Below are positions 43,836-52,730 of a stretch of 64,000 bases of DNA, one piece after another; within the stretch, counting starts at the first letter, position 1; every line of letters starts with the position of its first letter. The translations under genes and the position numbers were made by a program. The notes under the pieces were generated by a model that searched no databases, had not been told where the DNA came from, and was given only the letters and a program-made list of their open reading frames with translations. Source of the DNA: DTWD01 sp963662965. Lineage in GTDB: Bacteria > Acidobacteriota > Vicinamibacteria > Vicinamibacterales > UBA8438. The stretch covers positions 1,488,001 through 1,552,000 of the forward strand of contig OY759970.1 of NCBI GenBank assembly GCA_963662965.1. The letters run 5' to 3'.

Positions 43836-44323
43836 CAGTCGGTCTCGTCGTCGTCGCTGGGTGTCAGGGGGATCCCCAGGATCTCGGCAACTTTTTTTTG
43901 GAGCGTCATGATCGTCTCCGCCCGCTGCAGCTTCCGCTGGAGCCGGCGGTTCTCCACCTCGAGCTGCTTCACGCGCGGGTCAACGGGGCGGGGTGTCGGC
44001 CCCCGCCGGCGCCCGCGCATCTCGCGCAGCGCCCCCGCCTCCCGCTGCCGCCGCCAGTTCGTCAACAGCGACGAGTACAGCCCCTCGCGACGCAACAGGG
44101 CCCCCACCTCGCCGGGCTTCTTGCACGCGTCGGCTTGCGTGAGGATGCGGAGCCGATATTCTGCGGAGAAGCGCCGGCGCTGGACCGTCGCCGGCACCTC
44201 CGGGTCAGGGTCGGGCGGGCGTGACGTGGTCATGGGGCCGGGGCCTCCCGTCGCCCTCCGGGCTCCCGTCGCCCCCGGCCCCGCGACCACGTCCATCTCC
44301 ACGGCCTCTGGCATGCGAGTCAT
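43835..44323 (-). CDS. IS3-family OrfA
   Basis: The 162-aa protein carries an HTH region (RRRFSAEYRLRILTQADACK, GEVGALLRREGLYSSLLTNW) and a Leu-zipper-like helix (VKQLEVENRRLQRKLQRAETI). The N-terminal 50 residues are low complexity, so a later start is possible. Confidence 0.82.
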   Translation of the reverse strand: MTRMPEAVEMDVVAGPGATGARRATGGPGPMTTSRPPDPDPEVPATVQRRRFSAEYRLRILTQADACKKPGEVGALLRREGLYSSLLTNWRRQREAGALREMRGRRRGPTPRPVDPRVKQLEVENRRLQRKLQRAETIMTLQKKVAEILGIPLTPSDDDETD

Positions 44324-44902
44324 CTCTCCAACCTTCCCCGCCCCTACACTAATCTCACCAGGGAGGTTGTCTCACAGATTATTGGCACAGGGGGCTGCTC
44401 CAAGGTGCGGGTCTGTTTGGCATGCTCGCGTTCACCGTCGCGCTTCCAGAAGAGCTGTTCTTCCGCAGTCTCCTCCAGACCTGGTGTGAGCACTGGACCG
44501 GACGGCGGCGGCTCGGCCTGGTGATAGCTTCGCTCGCGTTCGGCCTCATGCACTGGAACAACCGGCCGGACCTCGCGGAGAAGGTGAACTACTGCGTGCT
44601 CGCGAGCGTCGCCGGCCTGGGCTATGGGCTGTCGTTCAGGTATGGGGGCCTGTTCGCGGCGGTCATGAGTCACGCGGCGGTCGACTGGATCCGGCAGGTC
44701 TACCTTCGGGCGTAACTTGCTCGCTCCTACGAAGCGGCACTGCTTCGGCGTGAGATGAGGCACTACCGTCTCCAATATGTCTCCATGACCGGGGTCGATT
44801 CCAGAGGATTCCAGACGACTGCTGGTGACAGCAGTGGTGGAGCCGAACCGCATCACTCGCTAGAATGGCGCTGAGTCTGCGTCGAATCAGACCCGCAAGC
44901 TG

Positions 44903-45067
44903 ATGGCTCTCAACGTAGGCGACCGCGTCGCCCACTACGACGTGACCGCCCTCATCGGCGAGGGGGGGATGGGGCAAGTGTATCGCGCCGCCGATACCTT
45001 GGAGGCCGCGCACGAAGCCGGCGTCATCCATCGGGATAGACGGGAGCTACCCGGAGGAATCGGCTGA
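44903..45067 (+). pseudogene. serine/threonine kinase N-terminal remnant with internal deletion
   Basis: MALNVGDRVAHYDVTALIGE and the glycine loop GEGGMGQVYRAADT lead directly into LEAAHEAGVIHRDRRE. In intact acidobacterial kinases about 90 residues lie between these blocks. The catalytic HRD is thus joined to the P-loop by a deletion, and a stop follows at 45065-45067. The matching last 20 codons appear at 45739-45800. Confidence 0.8.
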
Positions 45068-45099
45068 GGAGTGAATTGGGAAGGCCAGTCCCTGGGGGT

Positions 45100-45693
45100 C
45101 TACGTGTTGCTCTCAGCGACCTCAGGACGAAGTAGCTCGATCTCTTCGAGAAGCTTATGGAGTTCGACCGTGAGAATCTCTCGGTCGCGCGCCTCGGACG
45201 CCAGCTCCTGTTCCACTGCTTTGACGTCCTTCGCTTCCTTACGACGAGCCTGGCGTTCGGCGCGCCGATGCTTGTGCCGAAGCTCGGCAAGGCGGTCTGC
45301 TTTGTCCCTCGCCTCGGACGCGAGCTGAGCGCCACTCAGTGCTTGCTCGGCCGTGCGCAGCGCTTGGTGAGCCACCTCTAGCTCCATGACCTCTTTCTTG
45401 TGCTGCTCTTCGAACGTCTGAACCTCTTCAACTGAGATTTCAAGTTCCTCCTGCACACGCAACTTAAGCTCCTGTGCCAGGGACAATACTTGTGGCTCAA
45501 GCTCCTCCACCTTCGCCGCGGCTCGCCGGATGGAGTTGGTGTACCGGACTCTCTGGCGATTGCTTCGTCTCTTGGCGGCGCGGGCCTGCAGACGCCGCAT
45601 GGAGCTAGCCAAACGCTGAACCTGTCGGGTCAGAACGCTTTTCTCTTGCAAGTCCCTGAAAAGGCGCCGTTCTCGTGGATTGTGGTCTGACAT
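45100..45693 (-). CDS. long coiled-coil protein
   Basis: The 197-aa protein (MSDHNPRERRLFRDLQEKSV) is almost entirely helical with heptads. It has Arg/Lys-rich N-terminal helices (RRLQARAAKRRSNRQRVRY) and Glu-rich stretches (LRVQEELEISVEEVQTFEEQHKKEVMELE broken here only by length). It has no signal peptide, no membrane segment and no known domain. It lies on the opposite strand between the two ends of a kinase gene and so looks inserted there. A start at 45720 is possible. Confidence 0.6.
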   Translation of the reverse strand: MSDHNPRERRLFRDLQEKSVLTRQVQRLASSMRRLQARAAKRRSNRQRVRYTNSIRRAAAKVEELEPQVLSLAQELKLRVQEELEISVEEVQTFEEQHKKEVMELEVAHQALRTAEQALSGAQLASEARDKADRLAELRHKHRRAERQARRKEAKDVKAVEQELASEARDREILTVELHKLLEEIELLRPEVAESNT

Positions 45694-45738
45694 TTCGTCC
45701 GAAGCTAACGTGGACACCAAGCGCTGTCAACCCACAGA

Positions 45739-45800
45739 TCACCATCGTCCTCAACTGGCACCAGTTCGAGGAGCTGAACCAGCGGGTGCCAGTGAACTGA
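45739..45800 (+). pseudogene. serine/threonine kinase C-terminal remnant
   Basis: ITIVLNWHQFEELNQRVPVN then TGA matches the usual end of large acidobacterial kinase-TolB proteins (VVLNW..ELK..VP). It is in the same orientation as the N-terminal piece at 44903, so both are ends of one destroyed gene. Confidence 0.65.
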
Positions 45801-45938
45801 TCCTTTTTGATCTCCTTCGGCAGACACACCCCGACCTTTTTCTCCCTACGCCTTAGTGCCGCGCTGTCGGTGCAGCGCGTAACGCAGCGGAGCCGATGTT
45901 CGGCCAGTCCGTCAAGCCTGCCCGGTGGTGGCGGGCGC

Positions 45939-46395
45939 GGCACTGTCAAGTTGAGACGGTAGCTGGCAGTGTAGAGCGATGACCAACCACGCGCCGAGCG
46001 ACCACGGCTATCGATTCCCGCCCGAGATCATCAGTCACGCCGTCTGGCTCTACCACCGCTTTTGTCTCAGCTTCCGCGATGCGGAAGACCTGCGCGCTCA
46101 GCGCGGGGTCACCGTGACCTACGAGACGATGCGGCAGTGGTGTTGCACGTTTGGCCCGGCGTATGCGCGACGCTTGCGGCGCCGGCGGGGTCGGATGGGC
46201 GACACGTGGCATCTCGATGAGCTGTGCGTGAACATCCAGGGGCGGCAGCAGGCTCTCTGGCGGGCGGTCGACGAGGACAGCGACATGCTCGACATCCTCG
46301 TGCAATCTCGGCGCAATCGGCGGGCGGCGGTGCGGTTCTTTCGCAAAGTGCTGAAGGGCCCAGGCCGGCCGCCGCGCCGGCTGATCACCGATCGA
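45939..46395 (+). mobile_element. IS6-family fragment, left end and N-terminal half of transposase
   Basis: The left terminus GGCACTGTCAAGTTGAGAC (45939) is typical of IS6/IS26 elements (GGCACTGT). The transposase starts at 45979 with HTH region FPPEIISHAVWLYHRFCLSFRDAEDL and catalytic WHLDELCVNIQGRQQALWRAVDEDSDMLDILV. It stops being IS6-like after RRLITD, near 46390. The remainder is replaced by an unrelated IS3 end. Confidence 0.8.
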
Positions 46396-46958
46396 CGGTG
46401 CTCGACGACGACTCGCGCTACATCGTCGCCTGGGCGCTGCGCACGTCGATGCAGACGGTCGACGTCACGGAGACGCTCGACCTGGCGCGGGCGAAGACCG
46501 GCGTTGATCGTATCCGCGTCGTGCATCGGCCCCGGCTACTCAGTGACAACGGGCCGTGCTACGTCTCGGCCGAACTGGCCACGTATCTTGAGACCCACGG
46601 GCTGGGGCATACGCGGGGCGCGCCGTATCACCCGATGACGCAGGGCAAGATCGAGCGGTATCACCGGTCGATGAAGAACGTGGTGAAGCTGGAGAAGTAT
46701 TACAGCCCGTGGGAACTCGAACGCGCCATCGTGCGCTTCGTCGACGACTCCCACCACCGCCGACTGCATGAAGCGCTGGACAACGTGACAGCGGCTGACG
46801 TCTATGAGGGGCGGCGGTCGGCCATCCTCGCGCGACGGGCACAGATCAAACGGAGGACACTGGCACAGCGGAAACAGGAGAATCTACACGTCACCAGATT
46901 CGTTCACCGGCGGGAAGTCTCTCTGCAGCAACGGGCTCGGCGGTCTCGATTCGTTTGA
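46396..46958 (+). pseudogene. IS3-family OrfB C-terminal fragment fused to the IS6 fragment
   Basis: In another frame the sequence continues VLDDDSRYIVAWALRTSMQT, then LLSDNGPCYVSAELATYL, HPMTQGKIERYHRSMKN and RRLHEALDNVTAADVYEGRR. This is the second half of an IS3-type integrase, including the second Asp and the Glu (KIERYH). The first Asp and N-terminus are absent. The junction with IS6 lies near 46390-46400. Confidence 0.8.
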
Positions 46959-47059
46959 CGACGTACAGTCGACATCTTTGCGACCGCGCGATTCTTCGCC
47001 GGCGCTGGCGCCAGACACGACGCCCAGGCCGACGTCAGACGAGGCTCCCCCCGTTGCCC

Positions 47060-48076
47060 CTACCGTCCGCTGGCCGCCTCGCGCTCTTGTACGCGCGCGC
47101 CACCCAACATCACCGGCATCGAGTAGTGGCCCTCATGGCAGGCGAACTCGAACATGACGTCCGGGTTGCGCCGCATCGGCACCTCGGCTGTCCACGATCT
47201 CGTCCAGGTCTCCGGGTCATCGACCGTGAATTCGTAGACGAGCGTCTCCGCGTCGACCCGCGTTAGCCGCTCGGTCAAGCGCATGCTCTCACTTGAATTC
47301 CGCCACCGGCGCTTGGCAGCGAAATTCGTCGTTTCGATCACCAGCGTGTCGCCGTCCCAGTGACCGCGGGAATCGCCCGACCATTGGCGAATGCCCGAGT
47401 CAAGCGCGGAGCGTCCGTCGATCGGGACGACACGCGCCGTATGCACCATCTCGGTCACAATCACGACCGCATCCGGCGTCTGGAAGAGCTGCATGTTGTT
47501 GTTGTAGGCACCCGGGGTCATCGGCGGCCCGGCGTTGAAGCCCAAGATGCAACGTCCGCCGGCGCTAAAGTTTTCCCACGTGTCGGCCCGCCCGCGCCGT
47601 GCCTGTCCTTCGGCCGCGCGTTGCTGTCCGGCCGGCGTATGCACAGGCATCCGCCCGTTGGGCGGATCGATGATCAAGGAGGTTCGTCGGGTCCCGACGG
47701 TCCTGGTGCCCCGGTCTATCCAGAATTGGTTGTAGGAGCCGGGCCCGTCGCCGCTGGGCCGCCTGTCCACGTTCGTGAGATCAGGAGCGAGATCCGCGGT
47801 TCGCTGAGCTGGCGCGTTCCAGGCGCGAGCGTCGCGGTCAACGGCCGCCTGCTCGAGGCCGGCCGCCTCCTCCTCGGTCAAGAACTCCTGGTCGGCCTGC
47901 TCCTCCGGCCGCTCTATCGGAGTGATACTGCGGAAATCCCAGACGCCCTGAAGGTCCGGCTTCCCCCACGGTGTCTGCGGCGCCTCGGTCTGGGCGACTG
48001 CCGGCACGGCTCCCAGCAACACGATGGCGGCCCCTAAGGCCACGCCACCTCGTAACAACGTCATTGGACGGTTCAT
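47060..48076 (-). CDS. uncharacterised secreted protein, WDFRT/YACHEGN family, copy 2
   Basis: The 338-aa product has a signal peptide (LLRGGVALGAAIVLLGAVPA) and all family blocks: WGKPDLQGVWDFRSITPIERPEE, GSYNQFWIDRG, RRTSLIIDPPNGRMPVHTP, DSRGHWDGDTLVIETTNF and MFEFACHEGHYSMP. It lies upstream of a PQQ dehydrogenase remnant on the same strand. The promoter is probably TATAAA near 48111, with GGAGAGG before the ATG. It is intact. Function is unknown. Confidence 0.8.
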   Translation of the reverse strand: MNRPMTLLRGGVALGAAIVLLGAVPAVAQTEAPQTPWGKPDLQGVWDFRSITPIERPEEQADQEFLTEEEAAGLEQAAVDRDARAWNAPAQRTADLAPDLTNVDRRPSGDGPGSYNQFWIDRGTRTVGTRRTSLIIDPPNGRMPVHTPAGQQRAAEGQARRGRADTWENFSAGGRCILGFNAGPPMTPGAYNNNMQLFQTPDAVVIVTEMVHTARVVPIDGRSALDSGIRQWSGDSRGHWDGDTLVIETTNFAAKRRWRNSSESMRLTERLTRVDAETLVYEFTVDDPETWTRSWTAEVPMRRNPDVMFEFACHEGHYSMPVMLGGARVQEREAASGR

Positions 48077-48186
48077 TTGGCACCTCTCCTGGAACGTATG
48101 CCTCCTTTATACCGATCGAGGCGTCGACAGACAAGTCGCATTACTCGCGATCCACGACGTGTCACTCGAGGGGGCTTGAGTATCGT

Positions 48187-48338
48187 CTATCGTCTCGTGT
48201 TGGTCGGATCGGCGCCGAAGGCGTGCCATTCCCCGATCGGATCAGACGACTGCGCCGAGACACGGTCGCTGAGGCGACCGCCGCGATGGTCAGCGCCCCT
48301 AGCAGCGACCGGGACCACTGCTGCGTTCGAACCAACAT
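48187..48338 (-). pseudogene. N-terminal fragment of a PQQ dehydrogenase
   Basis: MLVRTQQWSRSLLGALTIAA is a signal peptide. The mature start AQSSDPIGEWHAFGADPTNT follows in a shifted frame and stops at TAG. It parallels AQSAVPDGEWHAFGRDGANT of the intact enzymes at 48514 and 57805, so it is the ruin of another paralogue. Confidence 0.7.
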
Positions 48339-48513
48339 CCGCGGACCTTTCCAACCCCTGACGCCGCCGAAGCCTTCAGAGCATCGTACGCTTCGTCCTC
48401 CACCCCTGATCCTCGATCCCTGATCCCAAGAACAGGCTGTCAGTCTCCGGCAGCCTGCCCCTGTGGCAGCGTCAACACCCTTCGACTCCATTCGTCATCT
48501 CGGCACGCGTCGC

Positions 48514-50466
48514 TTAGGGGAGACGAAGCGCGATGAGCTCCGGTGGGTCCCCCTCACCACTCGCACTCCCGACGGCGAGCACCACGTGCTGATTGCCCTC
48601 GTGCATGTACGTGATGGGATTTCCACGCGGCACCGCCGGCAGATCGACGGAGCCAAGGTGCTCGCCCGTCTCCTTGTCGTAGGCGCTGATGGTGCGCGTA
48701 CTGGCCGCCATGTCCGCGTAGTCTCGCCCCCCGTGGTTCATGATGAGCAGCGACGGCGTGACCAGCGGTCCCGAACTGCGCCCACCTTCCCCCCCGCCAA
48801 GCGGCGGCAGGTTCAGCTCCGCAAGTGCCGGGTGGTTTCTGGGGCCGTCGCCGTGCGGCTGCATCCAGGCCCGGTCGCCGGTGTTGAGGTCGAGCGCGGT
48901 CACCCGCTTGTAGGGCGGTTTGAAGAGCGGCAGTCCCCGCGGTCCCGGTAGCTGAACTGCCCACGGGTCGGTAAAGTACCCGACCGTCGCAGGTGACTCG
49001 TATTTGATCACCTCGACGACGGCGTGGGTACTCGACGACGACACGAAGAGCTGTCCGGTCTCCGGGTCGACCGCGGCGCCCTGCCAGCTCGCGCCGCCGC
49101 CGGCGCCCGGTACCTGAATGTAGGGCTTCTCGGCGCCGCGCAGGACCGGCGGCGAGAAGATCGGCCCGAACCGCGTGCGGGCGTTGACGATCTCGAGCGC
49201 CTCGGCCCGCAGCTCCGGCGTGAAGTCGATCAGGTCGTCGATGGTGATGCCCTGACGGTCGAACGGCGGCGGCTTGGTCGGGAACGGCTGCGTGGGGGAG
49301 TACCACTCGCCCGGCACGTTCCCTTGCGGCACCGGGCGCTCCTCGATCGGCCAGACCGGCTCGCCTGTCACGCGGTCGAGCACGTAGGTGAACGCCTGCT
49401 TGCTGACCTGCACGAGCGCCTTGATCTCGCGGCCGTCGACGGTGATGTCGAGCAGGTTGGGCCCGGTCGGAAAATCCCAGTCCCAGAGCCCGTGGTGAAT
49501 CGCCTGGAAGTGCCAGACCCGCTCCCCCGTCTCGACGTCGACGGCGATGATGCTCTCGGCGAACAGATTGTTGCCCGGGCGCATCCCGCCATACCAATCG
49601 TTCGACGGCGTGCCAGTGGGAAGATACACGTAGCCCAGTTCCTCGTCGACCGCCATGTACGACCAGACGTTGGAGTGCCCGCTGTAGCGCCACGACTCGT
49701 TCTGCCAGGAATCGGCACCGAACTCGTCCCCTTGCGGGATGGTGTGGAAGATCCACTTCATCTCGCCAGTGCGGGCGTCGTAGGCACGCACATCCCCGGG
49801 TGACGCCTCGCGAAGGGTCAGCCGGGTGTCCTGCACGACGCTGCCGACGATGATGGTATCGCCGGCGACCGCGACCGGCGCCGAGTAGGTCATCCGCGAG
49901 GCGTCGATCTCACGGTCGAAGCCCTGGGTCAGGTCGACGAAGCCGTTCTCGCCGAAGTCCGGAGACAGGGCGCCGGTCCGCGCGTTCAACGCCACCAGAC
50001 GCAGGTCGTGGCTCGCGATGAAGATCCGGGCGTCGTCACTGTCAGCGTCCTTCCAGTACGAAACCCCTCGATGATGCCAGCCCGTGTTGGGCGGCCGTTC
50101 GAGGTAGTCGTAGATCCGGGGGTCGTAGGTCCAGACCACCTCGCCGGTGCCGGCGTCGAGCGCCGCCACCTGCCCGAGCGCCGTGACAATATAAACCAGC
50201 CCGTCGACCATCAGCGGCGTCGCGTGGAACTGGCGCGGCCGGATGCGCTCGTCACGGTCGACAACCGCCTTGGAGAGCGACGTCCAGCGCCAGGCGATCT
50301 CCAGGTCGGTGAAGTTCTCGGCGGTGATCTGGTCGAGCGGCGAGTACTTGGTATTGGCGCCGTCCCGTCCGAACGCGTGCCACTCGCCGTCCGGAACTGC
50401 GGACTGCGCCGCGGCGAGTCCCACGGCGAACGTCCACGCCACGATGGTCAGGCCGCTATTCTTCAT
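48514..50466 (-). CDS. secreted PQQ-dependent dehydrogenase, copy A
   Basis: The 650-aa quinoprotein starts at MKNSGLTIVAWTFAVGLAAA (signal peptide). It has the beta-propeller W-motifs of the PQQ alcohol/glucose dehydrogenase superfamily: GTGEVVWTYDPRIYD, ARTGALSPDFGENGFVD, TGEMKWIFHTIPQG, TGERVWHFQAIHHGLWDWDF, TGEPVWPIEERPVPQG and DPETGQLFVSSSS. No haem motif is present, so electrons must go to a separate carrier. The mid part is almost identical in DNA to the copy at 57805-59769, while the last 140 and first 30 residues differ. Substrate is unknown. It is intact. Confidence 0.88.
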   Translation of the reverse strand: MKNSGLTIVAWTFAVGLAAAQSAVPDGEWHAFGRDGANTKYSPLDQITAENFTDLEIAWRWTSLSKAVVDRDERIRPRQFHATPLMVDGLVYIVTALGQVAALDAGTGEVVWTYDPRIYDYLERPPNTGWHHRGVSYWKDADSDDARIFIASHDLRLVALNARTGALSPDFGENGFVDLTQGFDREIDASRMTYSAPVAVAGDTIIVGSVVQDTRLTLREASPGDVRAYDARTGEMKWIFHTIPQGDEFGADSWQNESWRYSGHSNVWSYMAVDEELGYVYLPTGTPSNDWYGGMRPGNNLFAESIIAVDVETGERVWHFQAIHHGLWDWDFPTGPNLLDITVDGREIKALVQVSKQAFTYVLDRVTGEPVWPIEERPVPQGNVPGEWYSPTQPFPTKPPPFDRQGITIDDLIDFTPELRAEALEIVNARTRFGPIFSPPVLRGAEKPYIQVPGAGGGASWQGAAVDPETGQLFVSSSSTHAVVEVIKYESPATVGYFTDPWAVQLPGPRGLPLFKPPYKRVTALDLNTGDRAWMQPHGDGPRNHPALAELNLPPLGGGEGGRSSGPLVTPSLLIMNHGGRDYADMAASTRTISAYDKETGEHLGSVDLPAVPRGNPITYMHEGNQHVVLAVGSASGEGDPPELIALRLP

Positions 50467-50562
50467 CGAACCTCTCCTCTCCTCGTGTTGCCGGCCCATC
50501 ATACGAGGGCCAAGAACGAAGGACCAATCACCAAGAACCGACGCTGTCTCGACGCATTGGGC

Positions 50563-50835
50563 TCAGCACTGGCAATCGAGCGCGAACGCCCACACTACTA
50601 GGCCGTCCCGGCCACCATCGGCGCCCGAGGCACGCGATGTACGCACAGTGTTGGCCGCGTAGAAGGTCGGTACCCCAGCGCGGCCGTAATTGGTTCGCAT
50701 CTGCCACAGCTGGCGGCCCGACAGCGCATGGCATGCGCAGACATCCCCGCCCCCGCCGAAGACGAGACCGCCGGCCGTCGTGAGGACCGACCCGCTGGTC
50801 CCCGACTCGAACTCGTGTGTCCACACGCGGTCTCC
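50563..50835 (-). pseudogene. PQQ dehydrogenase C-terminal fragment
   Basis: The reading VWTHEFESGTSGSVLTTAGG, then LVFGGGGDVCACHALSGRQLW and FYAANTVRTSRAS, ends in DCQC. It is the last propeller blade and PQQ-ring region of another dehydrogenase type (SGVLTTAGGLVF). There is no preceding domain, so it is a tail left by deletion. Confidence 0.7.
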
Positions 50836-50864
50836 GATAGACGCTGTTCGATATTAGCCGCGTT

Positions 50865-51420
50865 TTGGGGTTAACGGAAGCCCCCGTTCTTGGATCCTAC
50901 CACCCCCTCGGCCCGACGACCGAGGAACGCGATGAGCTGCGGTTCTACGCCTGGCGGGCCCGGCCGGAATCGCGCCACGCGCGGCGGGATCGTCAGCTGC
51001 GCGTGCTCGTCCGCGCGTCGTTCGACGCGCGTCGCCACCGGTATGGGAGTCCCCGCATTCACGAGGACCTCATCGAGCAACGTGTCCGGGTCAGTCGGAA
51101 GCGGGTCGTGCGGTTGATGCAGGAAGAGGACCTGAAGGCGCGCATTCGCGAGCGGTTCAAGCGCACGATGAGCGACCATGACCACCTCGGAGCCGCCAAT
51201 CTGCTCGATCGGCAACTCACGGCCGAGCGGCCGAATCAGCGGTGGGTCGGCGACACCACGGAGTTCGTGATCGGGAACAGCAGGAAGCTCTACCTGGCGG
51301 CGATCCTCGATCTCTTCTCGCGGTTTGTCGTCGGGTGGGCGCTCAGTGCGGTGAACGATCGCCTGCTAATCGTAACGTGCACCCACCCTGATCTCAGGGG
51401 TGCAACTCTACGAGCGGGCT
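50865..51420 (+). pseudogene. truncated IS3-family OrfB
   Basis: FYAWRARPESRHARRDRQLR, HRYGSPRIHEDLIEQRVRVS and NQRWVGDTTEFVIGNSRKLY followed by LDLFSRFVVGWALSAVNDR are the N-terminal half of an IS3 integrase with its first Asp. The other half is missing. The frame continues into unrelated sequence and stops near 51420. Confidence 0.82.
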
Positions 51421-51459
51421 AAAACGGCCGCCATTGCGGGCAGCGCCATGCGCTTCGAC

Positions 51460-51580
51460 TTACCGCGATGCCGGCGTCTCGGCCTCTGCGGCGGCCTTCT
51501 CTTTCGCGCGTGCTGCGGCGAGGATGTTCGCCATGGCGTAGTTGCCCGCGTGACACGCGTACTCAAACAGCGGAGCCTCT
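51460..51580 (-). pseudogene. C-terminal remnant of a WDFRT/YACHEGN family member
   Basis: On the minus strand the end reads APLFEYACHAGNYAMANILA, then ARAKEKAAAEAETPASR and TAA. This matches the C-termini of the three intact copies, most closely 52727-53701. Only about 40 codons remain, next to a truncated IS3 element. Confidence 0.75.
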
Positions 51581-51668
51581 GTCCTCGATCAAACGGCGAG
51601 GGTTCCGACCCTGCCCTTTCCAGTGGTCTCATACAGCGTCTATAGTCTGAAGGTAGGAGTAAGTGCAA

Positions 51669-52730
51669 ATGAAAACCCAGAGTTGGATTCTAAAGACTCT
51701 GATTATCCTGCTGATGGCGGTTCCCTTACTGGCCTCGCCTGAGGATGAAGACCCACTCGCGCTCAGTCCCGAGATGATCGTGTTTCTGGACGAGAATGTC
51801 ACTCCCCACGCCAGTCCCCTGCATCAGCTTCGCGATCTGTTGGATCTTGTGTTCAACGATGGAGATCTCGGATTCCAGTACTCGACCACCACTCACACGG
51901 CCGCGGAGGCGTTCGAGCGCCGCCACGGAAGCTGCCTCTCGTTCACGAACATGTTCATCGCCATGGCTCGCCATCTGGGCTTGGAGGTCAGGTTTCGTGA
52001 AGCTGACGCCGTTCCGGTATGGGAGCAGCGCGGCGAGGTGTTCACGGTGAGCCAGCACATGAATGCGGCCGTGGACATCGGTTCGCGGCAGCTTGTGGTT
52101 GACCTCGACCCCAAGCTCAGGGAGCGGGAGATCGGCGGCACCGTAGTATCGGACGAACGGGGGCTGGCCCATTTCCAGAACAACCGGGCCATGGAGCGGC
52201 TCGTGGCGGGGGACTTCGAGGGCGCGTCCGGTTATTTGGATCGAGCCCTCGAATTGGCGCCGGAAGCGCCCTTCCTCTGGACGAATCTGGGCGTCCTCCG
52301 CAGCCGCGAAAAGGACCTCGAGGGAGCCAAACAGGCATATCTCAGGGCCCTGGAGTTACGGCCCGATTATCTGCCGGCGTTGATTAACATGGTCACTGTT
52401 CATACCAGGTTGCATGAGCCGAAGCTGGCCGATCGCTATCGCCAGGAGACACGCGGCTTCCGCGAGCGAAACCCTTACTATCACTACAATCTGGGGCTCC
52501 GGGCTTGGACTTCCGGAGATCTGCAGGAGGCGCTCGAGCATTACAAGAAGGCGGTCAAGATGAAGCGCGAGGAGCACCGCTTCCATTTCGGCCTGGCGCA
52601 AGTGTTCACCCGGCTGGGCAAGACCGACCGGGCCTTACACCACCTCGAGAAGGCCAGCCTCTACGCTCCCGATGAGTCGGGCCGCCTCCGCTATCAACAG
52701 GAACAGCGCCAATTGCTGGCTCAGCACTAG
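51669..52730 (+). CDS. transglutaminase-like + TPR protein
   Basis: The 353-aa product has a signal peptide (LKTLIILLMAVPLLA) and a transglutaminase-like segment (EAFERRHGSCLSFTNMFIAMARHLGLEVRF with a Cys in the GSCLSF site, HMNAAVDIGSRQLVVDLDP with His and Asp). At least five TPR motifs follow (EGASGYLDRALELAPEAPFLW, GAKQAYLRALELRPDYLPAL, EALEHYKKAVKMKREEHRF). The full Cys-His-Asp set is present. Codon use appears less GC-rich than that of its neighbours, so transfer is possible. AGGAG lies before the ATG at 51669. It ends 4 bases into the convergent copy-3 gene. Function is unknown. Confidence 0.78.
   Translation: MKTQSWILKTLIILLMAVPLLASPEDEDPLALSPEMIVFLDENVTPHASPLHQLRDLLDLVFNDGDLGFQYSTTTHTAAEAFERRHGSCLSFTNMFIAMARHLGLEVRFREADAVPVWEQRGEVFTVSQHMNAAVDIGSRQLVVDLDPKLREREIGGTVVSDERGLAHFQNNRAMERLVAGDFEGASGYLDRALELAPEAPFLWTNLGVLRSREKDLEGAKQAYLRALELRPDYLPALINMVTVHTRLHEPKLADRYRQETRGFRERNPYYHYNLGLRAWTSGDLQEALEHYKKAVKMKREEHRFHFGLAQVFTRLGKTDRALHHLEKASLYAPDESGRLRYQQEQRQLLAQH

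Larger units (their letters stand above)
42696..44374. mobile_element. IS3-family element inserted in the CPBP gene
   Basis: The ends carry TGAGACAACCT (42696) and its complement AGGTTGTCTCA (to 44374), and between them lie orfB and orfA on the minus strand. The total of about 1.68 kb is large for IS3 but usual for members with long orfA. A short target duplication is not clear. Confidence 0.8.
42278..44715 (+). pseudogene. CPBP-family intramembrane protease split by an IS
   Basis: The 5' part (42278-42695) encodes membrane helices typical of the CAAX/CPBP protease fold (LLAWLLLWIPFDLRWWNELY, GLATGFLHWNPAP). The 3' part (about 44375-44715) continues with LLQGAGLFGMLAFTVALPEELFFRSLLQ, containing the EExxxR active-site motif, then LVIASLAFGLMHWNN and FAAVMSHAAVDWI with the second and third conserved His/Asn motifs. 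The gap is filled by an IS3-family element. Without the IS the length would be about 250 aa. The protease is therefore inactivated by insertion. Confidence 0.85.

Noticed and set aside
44340..44421. CPBP 3' part starting as a separate gene at ATG 44422
   Set aside because: The frame continues upstream to the IS end with family-like residues (LLQGAGLFG), so it is the second half of an interrupted gene.
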